A stretch of 64,000 nt of DNA from Synechococcus sp. CBW1108. Its GTDB lineage: Bacteria; Cyanobacteriota; Cyanobacteriia; PCC-6307; Cyanobiaceae. Positions 34,819 to 44,383 of the stretch are shown piece after piece; the first letter of the stretch is position 1, and every line of letters starts with the position of its first letter. The notes under the pieces are model-generated. The model searched no databases. It worked only from the letters and a program-made list of their open reading frames with translations, and had not been told where the DNA came from. The position numbers and the translations under genes are program-made. The stretch is from assembly GCF_015840335.1 (NCBI RefSeq), contig NZ_CP060395.1:2021277-2085276 (forward strand), written 5' to 3'.

Positions 34819-35223
34819 TCAGCTAGGACGATGCAACCGCTGCAGACGCAGCGAACTCACCAAGGCCACGGCCTCAAAGTCGGCATCAAAGCTCACCAGC
34901 ACGGCATTGTGATGCAGAGCCACGGCGGCCACCAGCAGGTCGAGGCTCAGCACCGTGCGGCCGATGGCACGGCAGTCCTGGCCCAGCACAGTCGCCTGCC
35001 TCCAGAGGTCTGGCGGCGTGGACAAGGATGGCAATGTGGCGAACTGGGCCTCTAGCCGCTGGGCCTCGTCCGGTCGGGCCGAGCGCAGCAGCTCAAAGCG
35101 GACCGGCTCGGCGAGATGGGCCGCTGGATCGAGCACAAACGGGGCGATGAACTGCTTCAAGGCCAACGGGCTCCGGGCCCGGGTGAAGTCGATCCAGAGA
35201 CTGCTATCGAGCAACAGCGTCAT
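34819..35223 (-). CDS. vapC: VapC-type PIN-domain toxin
   Basis: The 134-residue PIN ribonuclease has LLLDSSLWIDFTRARSP (Asp6), EPVRFELLRSA (Glu near 43), SLDLLVAAVALHHNAVLVSFD (Asp near 95 and 113). It overlaps the antitoxin gene by 4 bases (ATGA). VapC toxins cleave tRNA or rRNA; the target here is unknown. The pair sits between hypA and hypB. Confidence 0.88.
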   Translation of the reverse strand: MTLLLDSSLWIDFTRARSPLALKQFIAPFVLDPAAHLAEPVRFELLRSARPDEAQRLEAQFATLPSLSTPPDLWRQATVLGQDCRAIGRTVLSLDLLVAAVALHHNAVLVSFDADFEAVALVSSLRLQRLHRPS

Positions 35224-35450
35224 CGGGCCAGAGCCTGGTCCCGGTCGCGGTCGCGCTGTCGATCAGCCTCAAAACTATCCAGCTCCACCCCCCACTCGCC
35301 GCTGAGGAAACGCTGGGCGATGCGGGCGCGTCGATGCCGCTGCAGAGCCTCCTCCATCAGCAGACGAATGGCCGGACCTTTTTTGCGCTCACCCGTGAGC
35401 TCGAGGACTTCAGCCATCTCCTCCTCGGAAAGCTCAACCGTCACTTTCAT
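35220..35450 (-). CDS. vapB: VapB-type antitoxin
   Basis: The 76-residue protein (MKVTVELSEEEMAEVLELTG, then KKGPAIRLLMEEALQRHRRA) fits the short DUF2191-like VapB antitoxins: an N-terminal RHH region and a C-terminal acidic/basic tail that would bind the PIN toxin. Its stop overlaps vapC. An AT-rich stretch upstream (35451-35480) probably holds the promoter. Confidence 0.8.
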   Translation of the reverse strand: MKVTVELSEEEMAEVLELTGERKKGPAIRLLMEEALQRHRRARIAQRFLSGEWGVELDSFEADRQRDRDRDQALAR

Positions 35451-35507
35451 TGTTTTGTCTTTTAATAATCAGATTTTGACATGGACATAGCAGGGAATCA
35501 AGCACCC

Positions 35508-35849
35508 TCACACCACCTCCAGGCTCAGCAGCCGCAGGTCGCGGCCACGCAGCAACTGACGGCTAATCGCACCACAACGGGGACAGTCGCAGCAGCCATC
35601 CAGGGCGGGGAAAGGGGCGTCGCAGGCGGAGCAATGGCATTCGGCCGCTTCGATCTCGATGCGCAGCTCCGCGCCAGCGGCGATCGTGCCGGCCATCACC
35701 ACCGTGTGGGCGAAGTGCAGCGCCTCAGGCTCCACCCCTGCCAGGCTGCCGATGCGCAGGCTTATCGCCGTGATCCGGCTGGCACCGTCGGCGTGGGCCG
35801 CCGCCAACACCTGATCGCGCACCGCCTCCATCAGGCTGAGTTCATGCAT
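35508..35849 (-). CDS. hypA: Hydrogenase nickel chaperone HypA
   Basis: HypA binds nickel through its N-terminal MHE and has a structural zinc site. The 113-residue protein starts MHELSLMEAV and has Cys73/Cys76 (CSAC) and Cys89/Cys92 (CPRC). It hands nickel to HoxH with HypB. In most genomes hypA adjoins hypB; here 1 kb of toxin-antitoxin sequence lies between them. Confidence 0.95.
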   Translation of the reverse strand: MHELSLMEAVRDQVLAAAHADGASRITAISLRIGSLAGVEPEALHFAHTVVMAGTIAAGAELRIEIEAAECHCSACDAPFPALDGCCDCPRCGAISRQLLRGRDLRLLSLEVV

Positions 35850-36243
35850 GGCCCAGCAGGGTCAGGTATTGCGCCGGGGCACGCACTGACGATCAAAACT
35901 CCAGGTTGGAAGTCTGCCTCAATTCATCGACCATACGGGTCCGTGCTTCGATCGTAAGGCCCAGCTCTCGGGCAATACTTGGACGGCGCTCCACCAACTC
36001 CTTAGCCGCTTCAGGGATGATCAAGATGACCTCGAGATCTTCAGTGGCATGGATCGCCACAGGGCTGGGCCGATCATTGAACAGGGAAATCTCGCCAAAA
36101 CAATCCCCCTTCGATAGGGAATAGGCAATACGCCTATTCCCTGAACCATCGAGAAGCGAGGCATCAGCCTTGCCCGCGATCATGAAATAAAGACCCATTA
36201 CCCTATCTCCCTCTGCGTAAACCTTCTCACCAGCCGCATACGT

Positions 36244-38003
36244 AGGGCTTGCTGAGGAACCAATATCCATTGCGCTGCAGTTGATTCCAGGGGTGGTCTC
36301 ACGTTAAAATGAGCCAAATGTAGCCATTCCTGGCTTAGAACAATCTGCTGACACGCCAATGTACGTTTTTCAGCACGCAGGTCAGCTATCGATCGAGGAG
36401 TTTTACACGCCCTTCGGCGGCAAGCTGGATGCCAATAATCGCTGGGTTCTGCTTCGTAACCTGATTCCATGGATGCCACTGGAAAGCCAGTATGCACCCC
36501 GATTCAGTGCCAAGACAGGAGCACCGGCCAAGCCGTTTCAGATGGCGTTCGGTGCGCTGTACATCCAGCAACGCCTGGGAGTGACAGACCGCGAAACGGT
36601 TCAGCTGATCACGGAATCACCGTATCTACAATTTTTCATTGGCTTGAGTGCGTACCAGGCAATGCCGCCGTTTGATCCATCAATGATGGTGCATTTTCGT
36701 AAGCGCATTGGCCCTGATCTGATCAAGATCTGCAATGACATGACCAAGGCCAATGGCATTGCGATGATTAAAGAGATGCTGGTTTCGGCTGAGGAAGATG
36801 CTAGCGAAGAAGAAGAGGAGCAACAGCTTGCTGCCATCGACGAAGCGCTAGGGGTGAAGCCTGCAACGTTGGATCCTGAAAGTAACTGGGGTACTCTGAT
36901 TCTTGATGCAACCTGCGTGCCTGATGACATTCCCTACCCAGTAGATCTGAGGTTGCTCAACGAAGCGAGAGAGGCCACTGAGAAGATCATCGACGAACTG
37001 TTCAAGCAGTTGCAGGGAAAGATCAATCGTAAACCCCGCTGCAACCGGGATAAAGCTCGGAATCGGTTTCTGGCGATCATCAAGAAGAAAAAGCCCAAAT
37101 CCGCCGAGATCCGTGAAGTCAAGCGCTTTCAGCTCAACGAGATCCGGAGAAACCTCAGAGCAATTTATCAGATGATCCATTGCGGTGCCATGCTTTTGGA
37201 GCTTGGAACCCAGCTCTACCGCAAGCTGCTGATCACCAGTGAACTGTACCGGCAGCAGCAGGAGATGTATGAGGCTGATAGCCGGCGCATCGACGATCGG
37301 ATTGTCAATTTGTCAAAACCACACGTGCGGCCGATCGTGAGGGGCAAGGCGGGAAGGCGAACAGAGTTCGGTGCGAAGATCTCAATATCAGATGATAATG
37401 GTTTTGTAGATGTTGATCGCATAAGCTGGGACAACTACAATGAAGCCAACGACCTAATCGCACGTGCCAAGCAATACAAGGAAGAGCGAGGGTACTATCC
37501 AGCGCGAATCTGTGCCGATTCAATCTATATGACATTAGGCAACAAGAAGTTCTGCGCAGAAAATAACATCAGACTCAGTGGCCGTCCACGCAAGAAGCAG
37601 GTCGAGGCCGAGGTGCAGACAGCAGAGCAACAAGAGCTTTTTAAATCAGACTTGAGAAAGCGTTCCGTGATCGAGGGAAGAATCGGAACGAGCAAACGGA
37701 AATATGGACTGGATCGGATAATGACCAAGCTGATTGAAACATCAAGAACGGTGATCACTATGGCGTTCTTTGTGATGAATGCCGAGAAGATTCTGAGGCT
37801 ACTGCGCTTCTCGTTCTCTATTCTTGTTTCTGTGTACATCCTGATGCTCTATTTGTTTGCATCCTGGCGCCGTCCAGCGCCTCTGTGGGCTGCTTAGTCA
37901 GCTTCTGGGAGTAAAACTGAGGTCACCAGCGCTTGGCGCTGCAGGCTGAGATCGCGGCCATTTGCGCGCCCGAAAATCCCGAAAACGAAATTCAGCAAGC
38001 CCT
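36244..38003 (+). mobile_element. IS5-like (DUF772/DDE) insertion sequence, copy A
   Basis: The 1760-bp element is bounded by 12-bp inverted repeats AGGGCTTGCTGA/TCAGCAAGCCCT and the 4-bp target duplication ACGT (36240-36243 and 38004-38007). It interrupts the channel pseudogene. Copies B (50128-51854) and C (57357-60153) are close relatives. The ISfinder family was not determined; a 4-bp duplication and the transposase type suggest an IS5-related group. Confidence 0.92.
36359..37897 (+). CDS. DUF772/DDE transposase, copy A
   Basis: The 512-residue transposase has an N-terminal DUF772-type domain (LSIEEFYTPFGGKL, APAKPFQMAFGALYIQQRLG, MMVHFRKRIGPDLI) and a DDE catalytic domain: LILDATCVPDD, then ICADSIYMT and VIEGRIGTSKRKYGL for the three acidic residues. 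A charged linker with an acidic run (EEDASEEEEEQQ) lies between. The hydrophobic C-terminus (SFSILVSVYILMLYLFASW) is odd for a transposase but is shared by all copies. Intact. Confidence 0.9.
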   Translation: MYVFQHAGQLSIEEFYTPFGGKLDANNRWVLLRNLIPWMPLESQYAPRFSAKTGAPAKPFQMAFGALYIQQRLGVTDRETVQLITESPYLQFFIGLSAYQAMPPFDPSMMVHFRKRIGPDLIKICNDMTKANGIAMIKEMLVSAEEDASEEEEEQQLAAIDEALGVKPATLDPESNWGTLILDATCVPDDIPYPVDLRLLNEAREATEKIIDELFKQLQGKINRKPRCNRDKARNRFLAIIKKKKPKSAEIREVKRFQLNEIRRNLRAIYQMIHCGAMLLELGTQLYRKLLITSELYRQQQEMYEADSRRIDDRIVNLSKPHVRPIVRGKAGRRTEFGAKISISDDNGFVDVDRISWDNYNEANDLIARAKQYKEERGYYPARICADSIYMTLGNKKFCAENNIRLSGRPRKKQVEAEVQTAEQQELFKSDLRKRSVIEGRIGTSKRKYGLDRIMTKLIETSRTVITMAFFVMNAEKILRLLRFSFSILVSVYILMLYLFASWRRPAPLWAA

Positions 38004-39158
38004 ACGTATTGAGAACCGCATCCTTGGCCAAATCCCCAAACGACTCCACCTCAATCGCCTCCAACACGGGCATCTGCTGCAGGTCCTTGGAAAATTTGCT
38101 GACTCGCGCCAGATCCGTCGAAGCTGCTTCGGCCTGATAAACCTCTCGAACGGGATAGGCAATTTTCAATCGATAACGCTGGTTGGCATACCACACTCTG
38201 GCTTGAAACTAATCACGCACAGCGGGACGATCTTGGTAGCCATCAACAAAAAATGTAACCCTGTAGGAAATACCCGAATCTTCATACTTATAGGTGCCAA
38301 CTTTGATGCCAGGCTGCTCCAAAATGCCTGGAGTAGAAAGGGCCGTCTCCCTCAGCACCTGCTTCACGAGGTTAGGAAGGTGGGCATAGGCATAAGCGAG
38401 GAAGACTTCCTCTCTATGGGCCCTGATCGGCTGGCTGTAATTGCTGATAATCTGCTTACCAATGATGAGATGGGGAATAGTGATCTGCACCATGTCAATC
38501 GTTTCGATGCGAACCGAACGTCAATTGATATCGGTCACCTTCCCCTCCAAGTCACCCACTCTTAACCAATCACCTTTCTTGAAAGGCTGCTCAAACAGCA
38601 GGGTGATTCCGGCAGCAATGCTCCCCAGAGTGTCCTGGAGCGCTAGACCAATCACCACAGAGCCAATACCCAGAGCTGTCACCAGCCCACCAAGATCAAT
38701 CTTCCAGGTGGCCGATAGAATTATCGCCGCACCAACAAGGATCAGAACAACCCGTGCTAGGTCCCGAAAAAGTTTGGGAATACGCGCCTGCCAACGTTCG
38801 CTGACATCAACCTGATCAACGGTGGTGCCGACAGGAGACTGCCGGGTTACATCAGAATCAAAGAAAAGTAGGATGTCGAAAAGAGATAATGCTGCAACAA
38901 GCGTGCAGATCCACAGCACAGTCTCGTTAAAGCGAATAACCCAACTTTCCGGATCGAGATGCCCGATATAGGTGAGAAAAATCAACGACGCCAGGGAGGG
39001 GATCAGCAGGTTGCGAAGAATCTGCAGTGTTCCCGAGAGAGGCCGGCCCTGCTGGTGAAGATATTGAATGGCCTCACTGAGCAGCAGCTCCGTGACAGGA
39101 AACCCAATGGCCAGCAGCAGAGCTGATTTGGTAAACGTATCGTTGCCAAATTCCATAC

Positions 39159-41302
39159 TCAGGCCACCTCAGACTGTTGCTTAGCGGCACCGACGAGACG
39201 CCACATCGGAATCAATGACTGGAGTGATCCCGAATATGGGTCGGGATTTAACTTGTCAAAATAGTAGACGTCCTGAAGGAATTCAAACACCGGCTGCGAC
39301 ACCAGAATTGAACCCCTAGAGGGCTTGCCTTGGGCCAGAATACTATTCGCAGTAGATACTGTATCACCCCAAATGTCATAGGTCATCTTGCTTGAGCCAA
39401 CAGTTCCAATAACAACATCACCAGAATGGATACTACTGATAACATCAAAGTCGGTGCCATGATCATGGTTGAAATGCTTCACCTGCTTCTGGAGCTCCAG
39501 GGCAAACCTGACCATTCGACCCATGTGATCCAGGCGTCCGCCCACAAGCCCCGAAGCAGATACATAGCAATCTGCTACAAACTTAATCTTATCTACACCA
39601 CATTCATCTGCAGCAGAGTCGAAACGGCAGACCAAGTCATTGACCAAGCGCACTCTCTGCTCAGTGCTAATAGAATGCGCAAATGCATCTAATCCGATCA
39701 CCTCAGTTAACATGACTGAGGCATTCTCAACAGGGTCAGCGATGATATTTTCCCCACTAAGCAAGCGCTGAGCCACTGAAGACGGGAGCAACTTCTGCAA
39801 CAGATTCCAGCGCTCAAGGCTCAGCATCTCAATAGTCTTTGTTTGTGTATCGAGCCCATCAACCATCCCTGCTAAAGCCGTGGCTAGCTCCCAAAACTCT
39901 CCTGGGTTTTCGGAGGCAGCAAGAGCGTTGATCTCACCACTACTAATATCTTTGGCACAACCGATCAAGCGCATGACCGGTTGAATAAATACTGAAGAGA
40001 GGAGCAAGGATGCAACCGTAATAAAGAGAATAATCAGGGATCCCCAGAAAAGGATATTGCGCTTAAACTCATTTATGGGTGCATAAGCCTCATCAAGATC
40101 CATTTCCGAGAGCACGGCCCAATCCAGACCATTGAGATTCAAGGGTGAGTAGGAACTCAAAACTTTGACCCCCCGATAATCATCGACAATCATGGTGCCT
40201 TCGCGCCGCTCCAAGGCATTCCTGGTGGCCTCAGTGTCCATCTGCTGCTCAAGGATGGATGTGCCATAGTGTTCAATATCATCAATCGTTTGCGATTTGA
40301 CGTTGAGAGCACTCAACGTTTCAAGATAGCCAGCAGGATCCTCCACTAAAAATTTGGAAACCGAACGCATGGCGCTATCAGCTCCCACCAAATAGGCTTC
40401 ACCAGAACGACCAAGACCGTCCTTTGCCCAGTTGTTGTTGCCGGTCATCACCCTATTGATTTCGTCAACAGGCACCTGCAGGCCAAGCACGCCTATAAAT
40501 TCATCTCCATCAAATATTGGCGACGTAATAAAGGCAGCCGGCGCACCATAGGAAGGCTTGTAGTGGGCAAAATCTACAATTTTTACAAACCCCTTTGCTT
40601 TTGCATTAATAGCCGCATTGACTGCATCTGCAAGGTTACTATCGCGATAGAGCCCAGTCGCCAGACTCATGCCAAAGTCAACTTCCTTGCCAATTGAGTA
40701 AATAATTACCCCGCTATCGGGATCCACTAGGAACAGGTCATTGTAGCCAAATAGATCATGGTATTTTGACGAGCGTGGGTGGCATAAGGCGCGAGCCTTG
40801 CTGTATTCGCTGCCATCTCCGGCATCGGCAAGACGCTGCTTGCTACCAGCAGGATTTGAATTGCTGGCAATATAGTGATACTGCAGATATTGGCCGGCGC
40901 TGTTATGGGGCTCATAAAGGCCAGCGATTGGTGCCCCTTCGTGAAGATCAGCCAAGCGGGGGAGGAACTGATCTTTATAATAGCTATCTATGGAATTTAA
41001 CCAGGCCTCTGGAATGGCTTTGGCATCAAGCCCCGATAAGCTCTCTTGAAATCCTTCATGGCATTCACCACCATCAGATCTTCACTTAGCGCTTCAGCCT
41101 GATGATTCAAGGTATCAAAGTATGACTGCATCTGATAGGCCTTCGAGGCACGCACGCTGGTCAATTGCTCGAAGATCCTTTGCGTGAGATGGACCTCGCC
41201 ACTGTGGTAACCGAAATAGGCAATGGCCAACATTGCAGAAACGCCGACACTAAGCAGCATCAGCATCAGCTGGGATCGCAGGCTAGGGCGAAACTTGATC
41301 AT
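39159..41302 (-). pseudogene. Cache-domain receptor with class III cyclase-like domain, frameshifted
   Basis: N-terminal membrane helix (SQLMLMLLSVGVSAMLAIAY), periplasmic Cache-type sensor, second helix (ILFWGSLIILFITVASLLL), HAMP-like linker and a class III nucleotidyl cyclase homology domain. A 1-base loss near 41035-41045 breaks the frame (about residue 90); with one base added the gene is 715 codons. In the cyclase domain the first metal Asp is Glu (MLTEVIGLDAF) and the transition-state Asn and Arg are missing (WGDTVSTANS), so it was probably catalytically weak already. It lies 2 bases upstream of the channel pseudogene. Confidence 0.85.
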
Positions 41303-41453
41303 CGGCACTGATCCATGGGGCATAATTTATGCGGTAAATCGACAAGCTAGGATTTGCTGAGTAGGGCGATCCGGGTCGGGCAAAACCAGAAATGAGCATC
41401 TTGAACCAGCAGAGGTTGATACTTTCAACTCCTCACTTTATAGATCCAGAACA

Positions 41454-42197
41454 TCACACCAAGCTGACAACTCCTGTGCCAATATCACAATAGGAACTGT
41501 GAATTGTCAGCTTCCCTTCTGCTTCTGCGGATTTCAGTACATCGCTGCGTCTGGTGAGCTCGGTGGCTGAATAGCGAGCGTTGGCCTGCACAGCTTTGCT
41601 CAGATCGTCACCACTTTGAAGACTGGCCTTGATCGGTGCCACTAGCTGGTCGAGCAAAGGCGTCAGCGGTGCCTTCTCCATGGCCGCCTTTACAGCACCA
41701 CAGCCACTATGACCAATCACCAGGATCAATGGAGTGCCGAGAACGGACACGGCATATTCCAAGGAAGCAATGGCGTCATCAAAAGCTGTGTTGCCGGCAC
41801 ATCGCACTTCGAAGAGCTCACCGGAAGCACAGGCAAACAACCAGCTGGGATCTACCCGGGAATCCGAGCAGGACAGTGTGGCCGCAAACGGCTTCTGCCC
41901 CTGGGCAAGCGCCACAGGATCAATCTGGCATTCGTTCTGCCAGATGGTGTTGAGCGCCTGCATGCGCTCAACCGGTGTGGCGATAGCACTCGCAGCGGCC
42001 CAAGCCTTGGCGAAGCGCCCATTGCCGCTCATCAGGCGACTCAAGGCATCTTTTGGGGTGCATACCTGAAGGCTGGCGAGCAACTCGCCATCGATCGGAT
42101 CGGAGGCCCAGGCACGTCGGGCCCCGATCATCGACCAGGCAGCCGTTGCCACACCGAACGCCGTGCCCGCTAGAAGATCGCGACGGTTCATCCCCAT
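41454..42197 (-). CDS. Beta-carbonic anhydrase with Tat signal
   Basis: The 247-residue protein begins MNRRDLLAGTAFGVATAAWS, a twin-arginine signal peptide cut near ASD at 31-33. Zinc ligands are in CSDSR (Cys110, Asp112, Arg114) and HSGCG (His163, Cys166), as in beta-class enzymes. It would interconvert CO2 and bicarbonate in the periplasm or thylakoid lumen. The N-terminal part after the signal (PKDALSRLMSGNGRFA) is the normal family start. It is intact between two damaged loci. Confidence 0.9.
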   Translation of the reverse strand: MGMNRRDLLAGTAFGVATAAWSMIGARRAWASDPIDGELLASLQVCTPKDALSRLMSGNGRFAKAWAAASAIATPVERMQALNTIWQNECQIDPVALAQGQKPFAATLSCSDSRVDPSWLFACASGELFEVRCAGNTAFDDAIASLEYAVSVLGTPLILVIGHSGCGAVKAAMEKAPLTPLLDQLVAPIKASLQSGDDLSKAVQANARYSATELTRRSDVLKSAEAEGKLTIHSSYCDIGTGVVSLV

Positions 42198-42369
42198 AAA
42201 ACCCAGCCGGCTGCAGGCAGGCTAAACAACAACCCTCAGACAACACTAAAAGCGCAAACAAAGCAGCAAAAAATTTGGAAAGCAGGGCCTAACAGACCAC
42301 CTTTCCGCATTAAAGAGAACAAATTACGGGGCCAGTGCCACTCCAATGGACGCAGGTATGAGGCCCAGC

Positions 42370-42804
42370 TCATGCATGGTGCGCCAGCCAGCCCTGCATG
42401 AGCGCCTGGGCCTGGGGCAGGGCTGCCTGGAGCTGGGCCGAGAGAGTGTTGCCGTGCTCAAAAGCATGGGCCGGCACCTGGAGCAGGCAGGCTGCAGGGG
42501 CGCGGCCATAGAGCGCCTGACTGATGGCCAGCAACTGGGCGGGCTCGAGCCGGTGGGTGTCCGGCGCTCCCGCCCCGGCCGGGATCACCTCCACCAGCTG
42601 GGGGGCACCACCTGCCGGAGCTAGCCAGGCATCGATAAACAGCACCGCCTCCAGCTCACCCAGCTCCGCTGCCAGCTCTGGAGTGAGCTGCTGGACGCTG
42701 CGGCCACCAGCCTGCTCAGCCAGCAAAGCGCCGACGCCATCGTCACCGCGGAGGGGATTGCCGATGCCGATCACCAGGCGGGTGTGCTGGGGACGGGCGG
42801 GCAT
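42370..42804 (-). CDS. hoxW: Hydrogenase maturation endopeptidase
   Basis: The 144-residue HybD/HoxW-type protease removes the C-terminal peptide of the large subunit after nickel insertion. It has VIGIGNPLRGDDGVGALLAE (metal Glu/Asp region), LFIDAWLAP and the HAFEHGNTLS segment. The substrate here should be HoxH, whose tail after DPCLSCSTH is 25 residues. In many cyanobacteria hoxW follows hoxH closely; here the cassette array lies between. Confidence 0.9.
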   Translation of the reverse strand: MPARPQHTRLVIGIGNPLRGDDGVGALLAEQAGGRSVQQLTPELAAELGELEAVLFIDAWLAPAGGAPQLVEVIPAGAGAPDTHRLEPAQLLAISQALYGRAPAACLLQVPAHAFEHGNTLSAQLQAALPQAQALMQGWLAHHA

Positions 42805-42893
42805 GGGCAGGGGGGAAGGACACCTCAGTGTGGCGATGGCTGACCTCGAGCTACTGATGGTCAGATCGCCGAACCCATTTCAGGAATTCAGGC

Positions 42894-43155
42894 TCAGGGA
42901 TTCAGGAGGTTTTCAAGGCTCTCGCCACCAGGGAACGACTCACGGCTGCGGAGAACGGCATGGTCCCTTCCCCTGCTGGTGGTGCCGCTTTCCGGAGTGT
43001 TGCTGGAGAAGCTGCCGACCAGGCCGAAGCTCTCCGCAAGGGCTGCCAGGCTTGACGACCTCGATTTGGCTGAGGCTGAGGGCCTGGCAGAGGCTGTCGA
43101 GCCTTGCCTCGATGCCGTCATCGAGGCGCACTGAGATGGGTCCGTGTAGCACCAT
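42894..43155 (-). pseudogene. Ribbon-helix-helix antitoxin remnant (frameshifted)
   Basis: MVLHGPISVRLDDGIEARLD then SLCQALSLSQIEVVK looks like a CopG/RHH antitoxin N-terminus. Near 43048-43060 the frame is lost by a one-base gain; in the next frame LAALAESFGLVGSF continues to a plausible C-terminus (GGESLENLLNP). No toxin partner is visible. It is the most distal cassette-like gene of the array, next to hoxW. Confidence 0.45.
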
Positions 43156-43189
43156 CCCGGAGGTATTACGAACACTGGCAAAGCCAGGC

Positions 43190-43618
43190 TTACCTACGCG
43201 ATCCCTTCGGTGGCATCGGCGAACCCAAGCCCCTGCGGGAAACAATGCCTTCGGGATCACTGACATAGATGGATGGGCCTTCACCTTCTGCTCCGTAGCG
43301 TGACTGCACTGGGCTGACTGTTGCACCATTCGCCTGAAGGTGGCCACGAATGGCCTCGGCATCAAACGGCTCTACACGGAGGCAGAAGTGGTCGAGATTT
43401 CTGCCTTCGACTCCAGGGGCCGCGCCACCGGCACTGCCGAGCTTGCCAGTTACAGGGACGAGATCGATAAGTGAACGGCCAGCACGAAGCTGTATTAGGC
43501 CAATCTCTTCTTGCCGAAGCTCGACTTAGCAACCGAGTGCTCCGCAATAGAACCGAAGCATTTTGTCCAAGTCGACGACGCGAAGGACTATGTGATCGAG
43601 CTCACGTATGTGGATCAC
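43190..43618 (-). pseudogene. VOC-family (glyoxalase-like) protein with internal stop
   Basis: From GTG 43618 the frame reads VIHIRELDHIVLRVVDLDKM and LRFYCGALGC, then TAA at 43528-43526, then VELRQEEIGLIQLRAGRSLI, GRNLDHFCLRVEPFDAEAI and YGAEGEGPSIYVSDPEG, a typical vicinal-oxygen-chelate protein. The last residues after DPEG diverge from the family (VSRRG instead of a VELKG-like end). One nonsense change and a worn C-terminus make it a likely pseudogene of an array cassette. Confidence 0.75.
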
Positions 43619-43637
43619 GGATTCGTCTCCTTGAGGC

Positions 43638-43715
43638 GGCGAACGCTTGCCATCACCTGCCCGCAGAGGGCCTCAAGAGAAGATCCTCGGAAGACAGAGT
43701 GAATTGCAGTGGCGG
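43638..43715 (-). repeat. Degenerate attC-like site
   Basis: Read on the minus strand: L'' GCAATTCAC and L' GTGATGGC pair with one extra T in L'' and one mismatch, then AAGC and the R' core GTTCGCC. The R'' box (CCGCCAC, 43715-43709) has lost the TAAC core. The L'/spacer is nearly the same as in the sites at 44384 and 45394, so it belongs to the same attC family. Confidence 0.55.
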
Positions 43716-43744
43716 GACAGGTACATGGCTGTGTAGCCAGAACT

Positions 43745-44086
43745 CTACACAGCGAACATCGCCTGCAGAACAGCCAGTAGCTCATTCAGCGTAGTCTCCG
43801 ACAGACTCCCCAATCGCCTGACGAGACGTTCCCGATCTACAGCCCTTAGCTGATCAGCCACAACGTGACCGTCTTTGCCATCAAAACTGCATCGCACACG
43901 AAAAGGGTATGGATGTCCACCAGTGGTAAGAGGCGCGACAATGAAAGTACGAAGATGAGCATTGAGCTCATCCGGTGACACTACGACACAAGGCCTTGTC
44001 TTCCTGATTTCAGATCCTCGCGTGGGATTCAATGCAACAAAGTAGATATCCCCTCTTGAGACGCATTCTTGAGTCACCATGACCAC
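43745..44086 (-). CDS. mazF: MazF-type endoribonuclease toxin
   Basis: The 113-residue protein has the MazF/PemK fold: SRGDIYFVALNPTRGSEIRK, TRPCVVVSPDELN, FIVAPLTTGG and HVVADQLRAVDRERLV. The GDIY and TRP blocks hold the active-site residues. It cleaves single-stranded RNA at short motifs. Its start overlaps the antitoxin gene by 13 bases; a second ATG at 44080 fits equally. The pair occupies one cassette of the array. Confidence 0.9.
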   Translation of the reverse strand: MVMVTQECVSRGDIYFVALNPTRGSEIRKTRPCVVVSPDELNAHLRTFIVAPLTTGGHPYPFRVRCSFDGKDGHVVADQLRAVDRERLVRRLGSLSETTLNELLAVLQAMFAV

Positions 44087-44322
44087 TCTTCATCATCAAA
44101 CCGAGTGGCGCTCATCTCATCGAGAAGTCCCTCCGCCTCGAAAGACGATGCCGCCTCTGCCCAGCCAGCCCTCGGATGTGCCGATGGCTTGATGGTCAGA
44201 ACCCCTGGAGCAGCCTCGATCTCGACTTCGTCAGTCAGCCCCGCAACCTCAAGCAGCGGCTTAGCGAGACGGATGCCTCTCGAATTGCCGATTTTGACCA
44301 GCTTCGCTCGAACCACGGCCAC
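44074..44322 (-). CDS. mazE: MazE/AbrB-type antitoxin
   Basis: The 82-residue protein starts with the AbrB-like swapped-hairpin DNA-binding domain (AKLVKIGNSRGIRLAKPLLE) and ends in an acidic tail (EMSATRFDDEEWSW) that would occupy the MazF active site. It precedes and overlaps mazF, the standard order. Confidence 0.88.
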   Translation of the reverse strand: MAVVRAKLVKIGNSRGIRLAKPLLEVAGLTDEVEIEAAPGVLTIKPSAHPRAGWAEAASSFEAEGLLDEMSATRFDDEEWSW

Positions 44323-44383
44323 ACCCTGCAGACGTGCTCACATTGTAGCCACGCTTGCGACTTCAGCGCATCCCGCTTGCTCT

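Larger units (their letters stand above)
35893..39156 (-). pseudogene. MscS-type channel with cyclic-nucleotide-binding domain, broken
   Basis: From ATG 39156 the frame encodes membrane helices and the MscS pore/beta region (GLVTALGIGSVVIGLALQDT, GDWLRVGDLEGKVTDIN). A TGA at 38523-38521 replaces the Trp usual in MscS at this spot (IN-W-RS); reading through gives RSVRIETIDMVQITIPHLII. A second stop, TAG, lies at 38211-38209. The IS copy A at 36244-38003 then interrupts; beyond it the frame continues as a cyclic-nucleotide-binding domain (YAAGEKVYAEGD, GDCFGEISLFNDRPSPVA). Without IS and one target repeat the gene is exactly 500 codons. The neighbour is a cyclase-like pseudogene. Confidence 0.9.

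Noticed and set aside
38521-38523. TGA in the MscS-type gene as a selenocysteine codon
   Set aside because: The position is a conserved Trp in MscS proteins, there is a second in-frame stop (TAG) and an IS further on, and no selenocysteine machinery is known to be expected here.
41030-41050. Programmed frameshift in the cyclase-like gene
   Set aside because: There is no slippery heptamer and a single lost base restores the frame; the neighbouring channel gene is also decaying, so a mutation is simpler.
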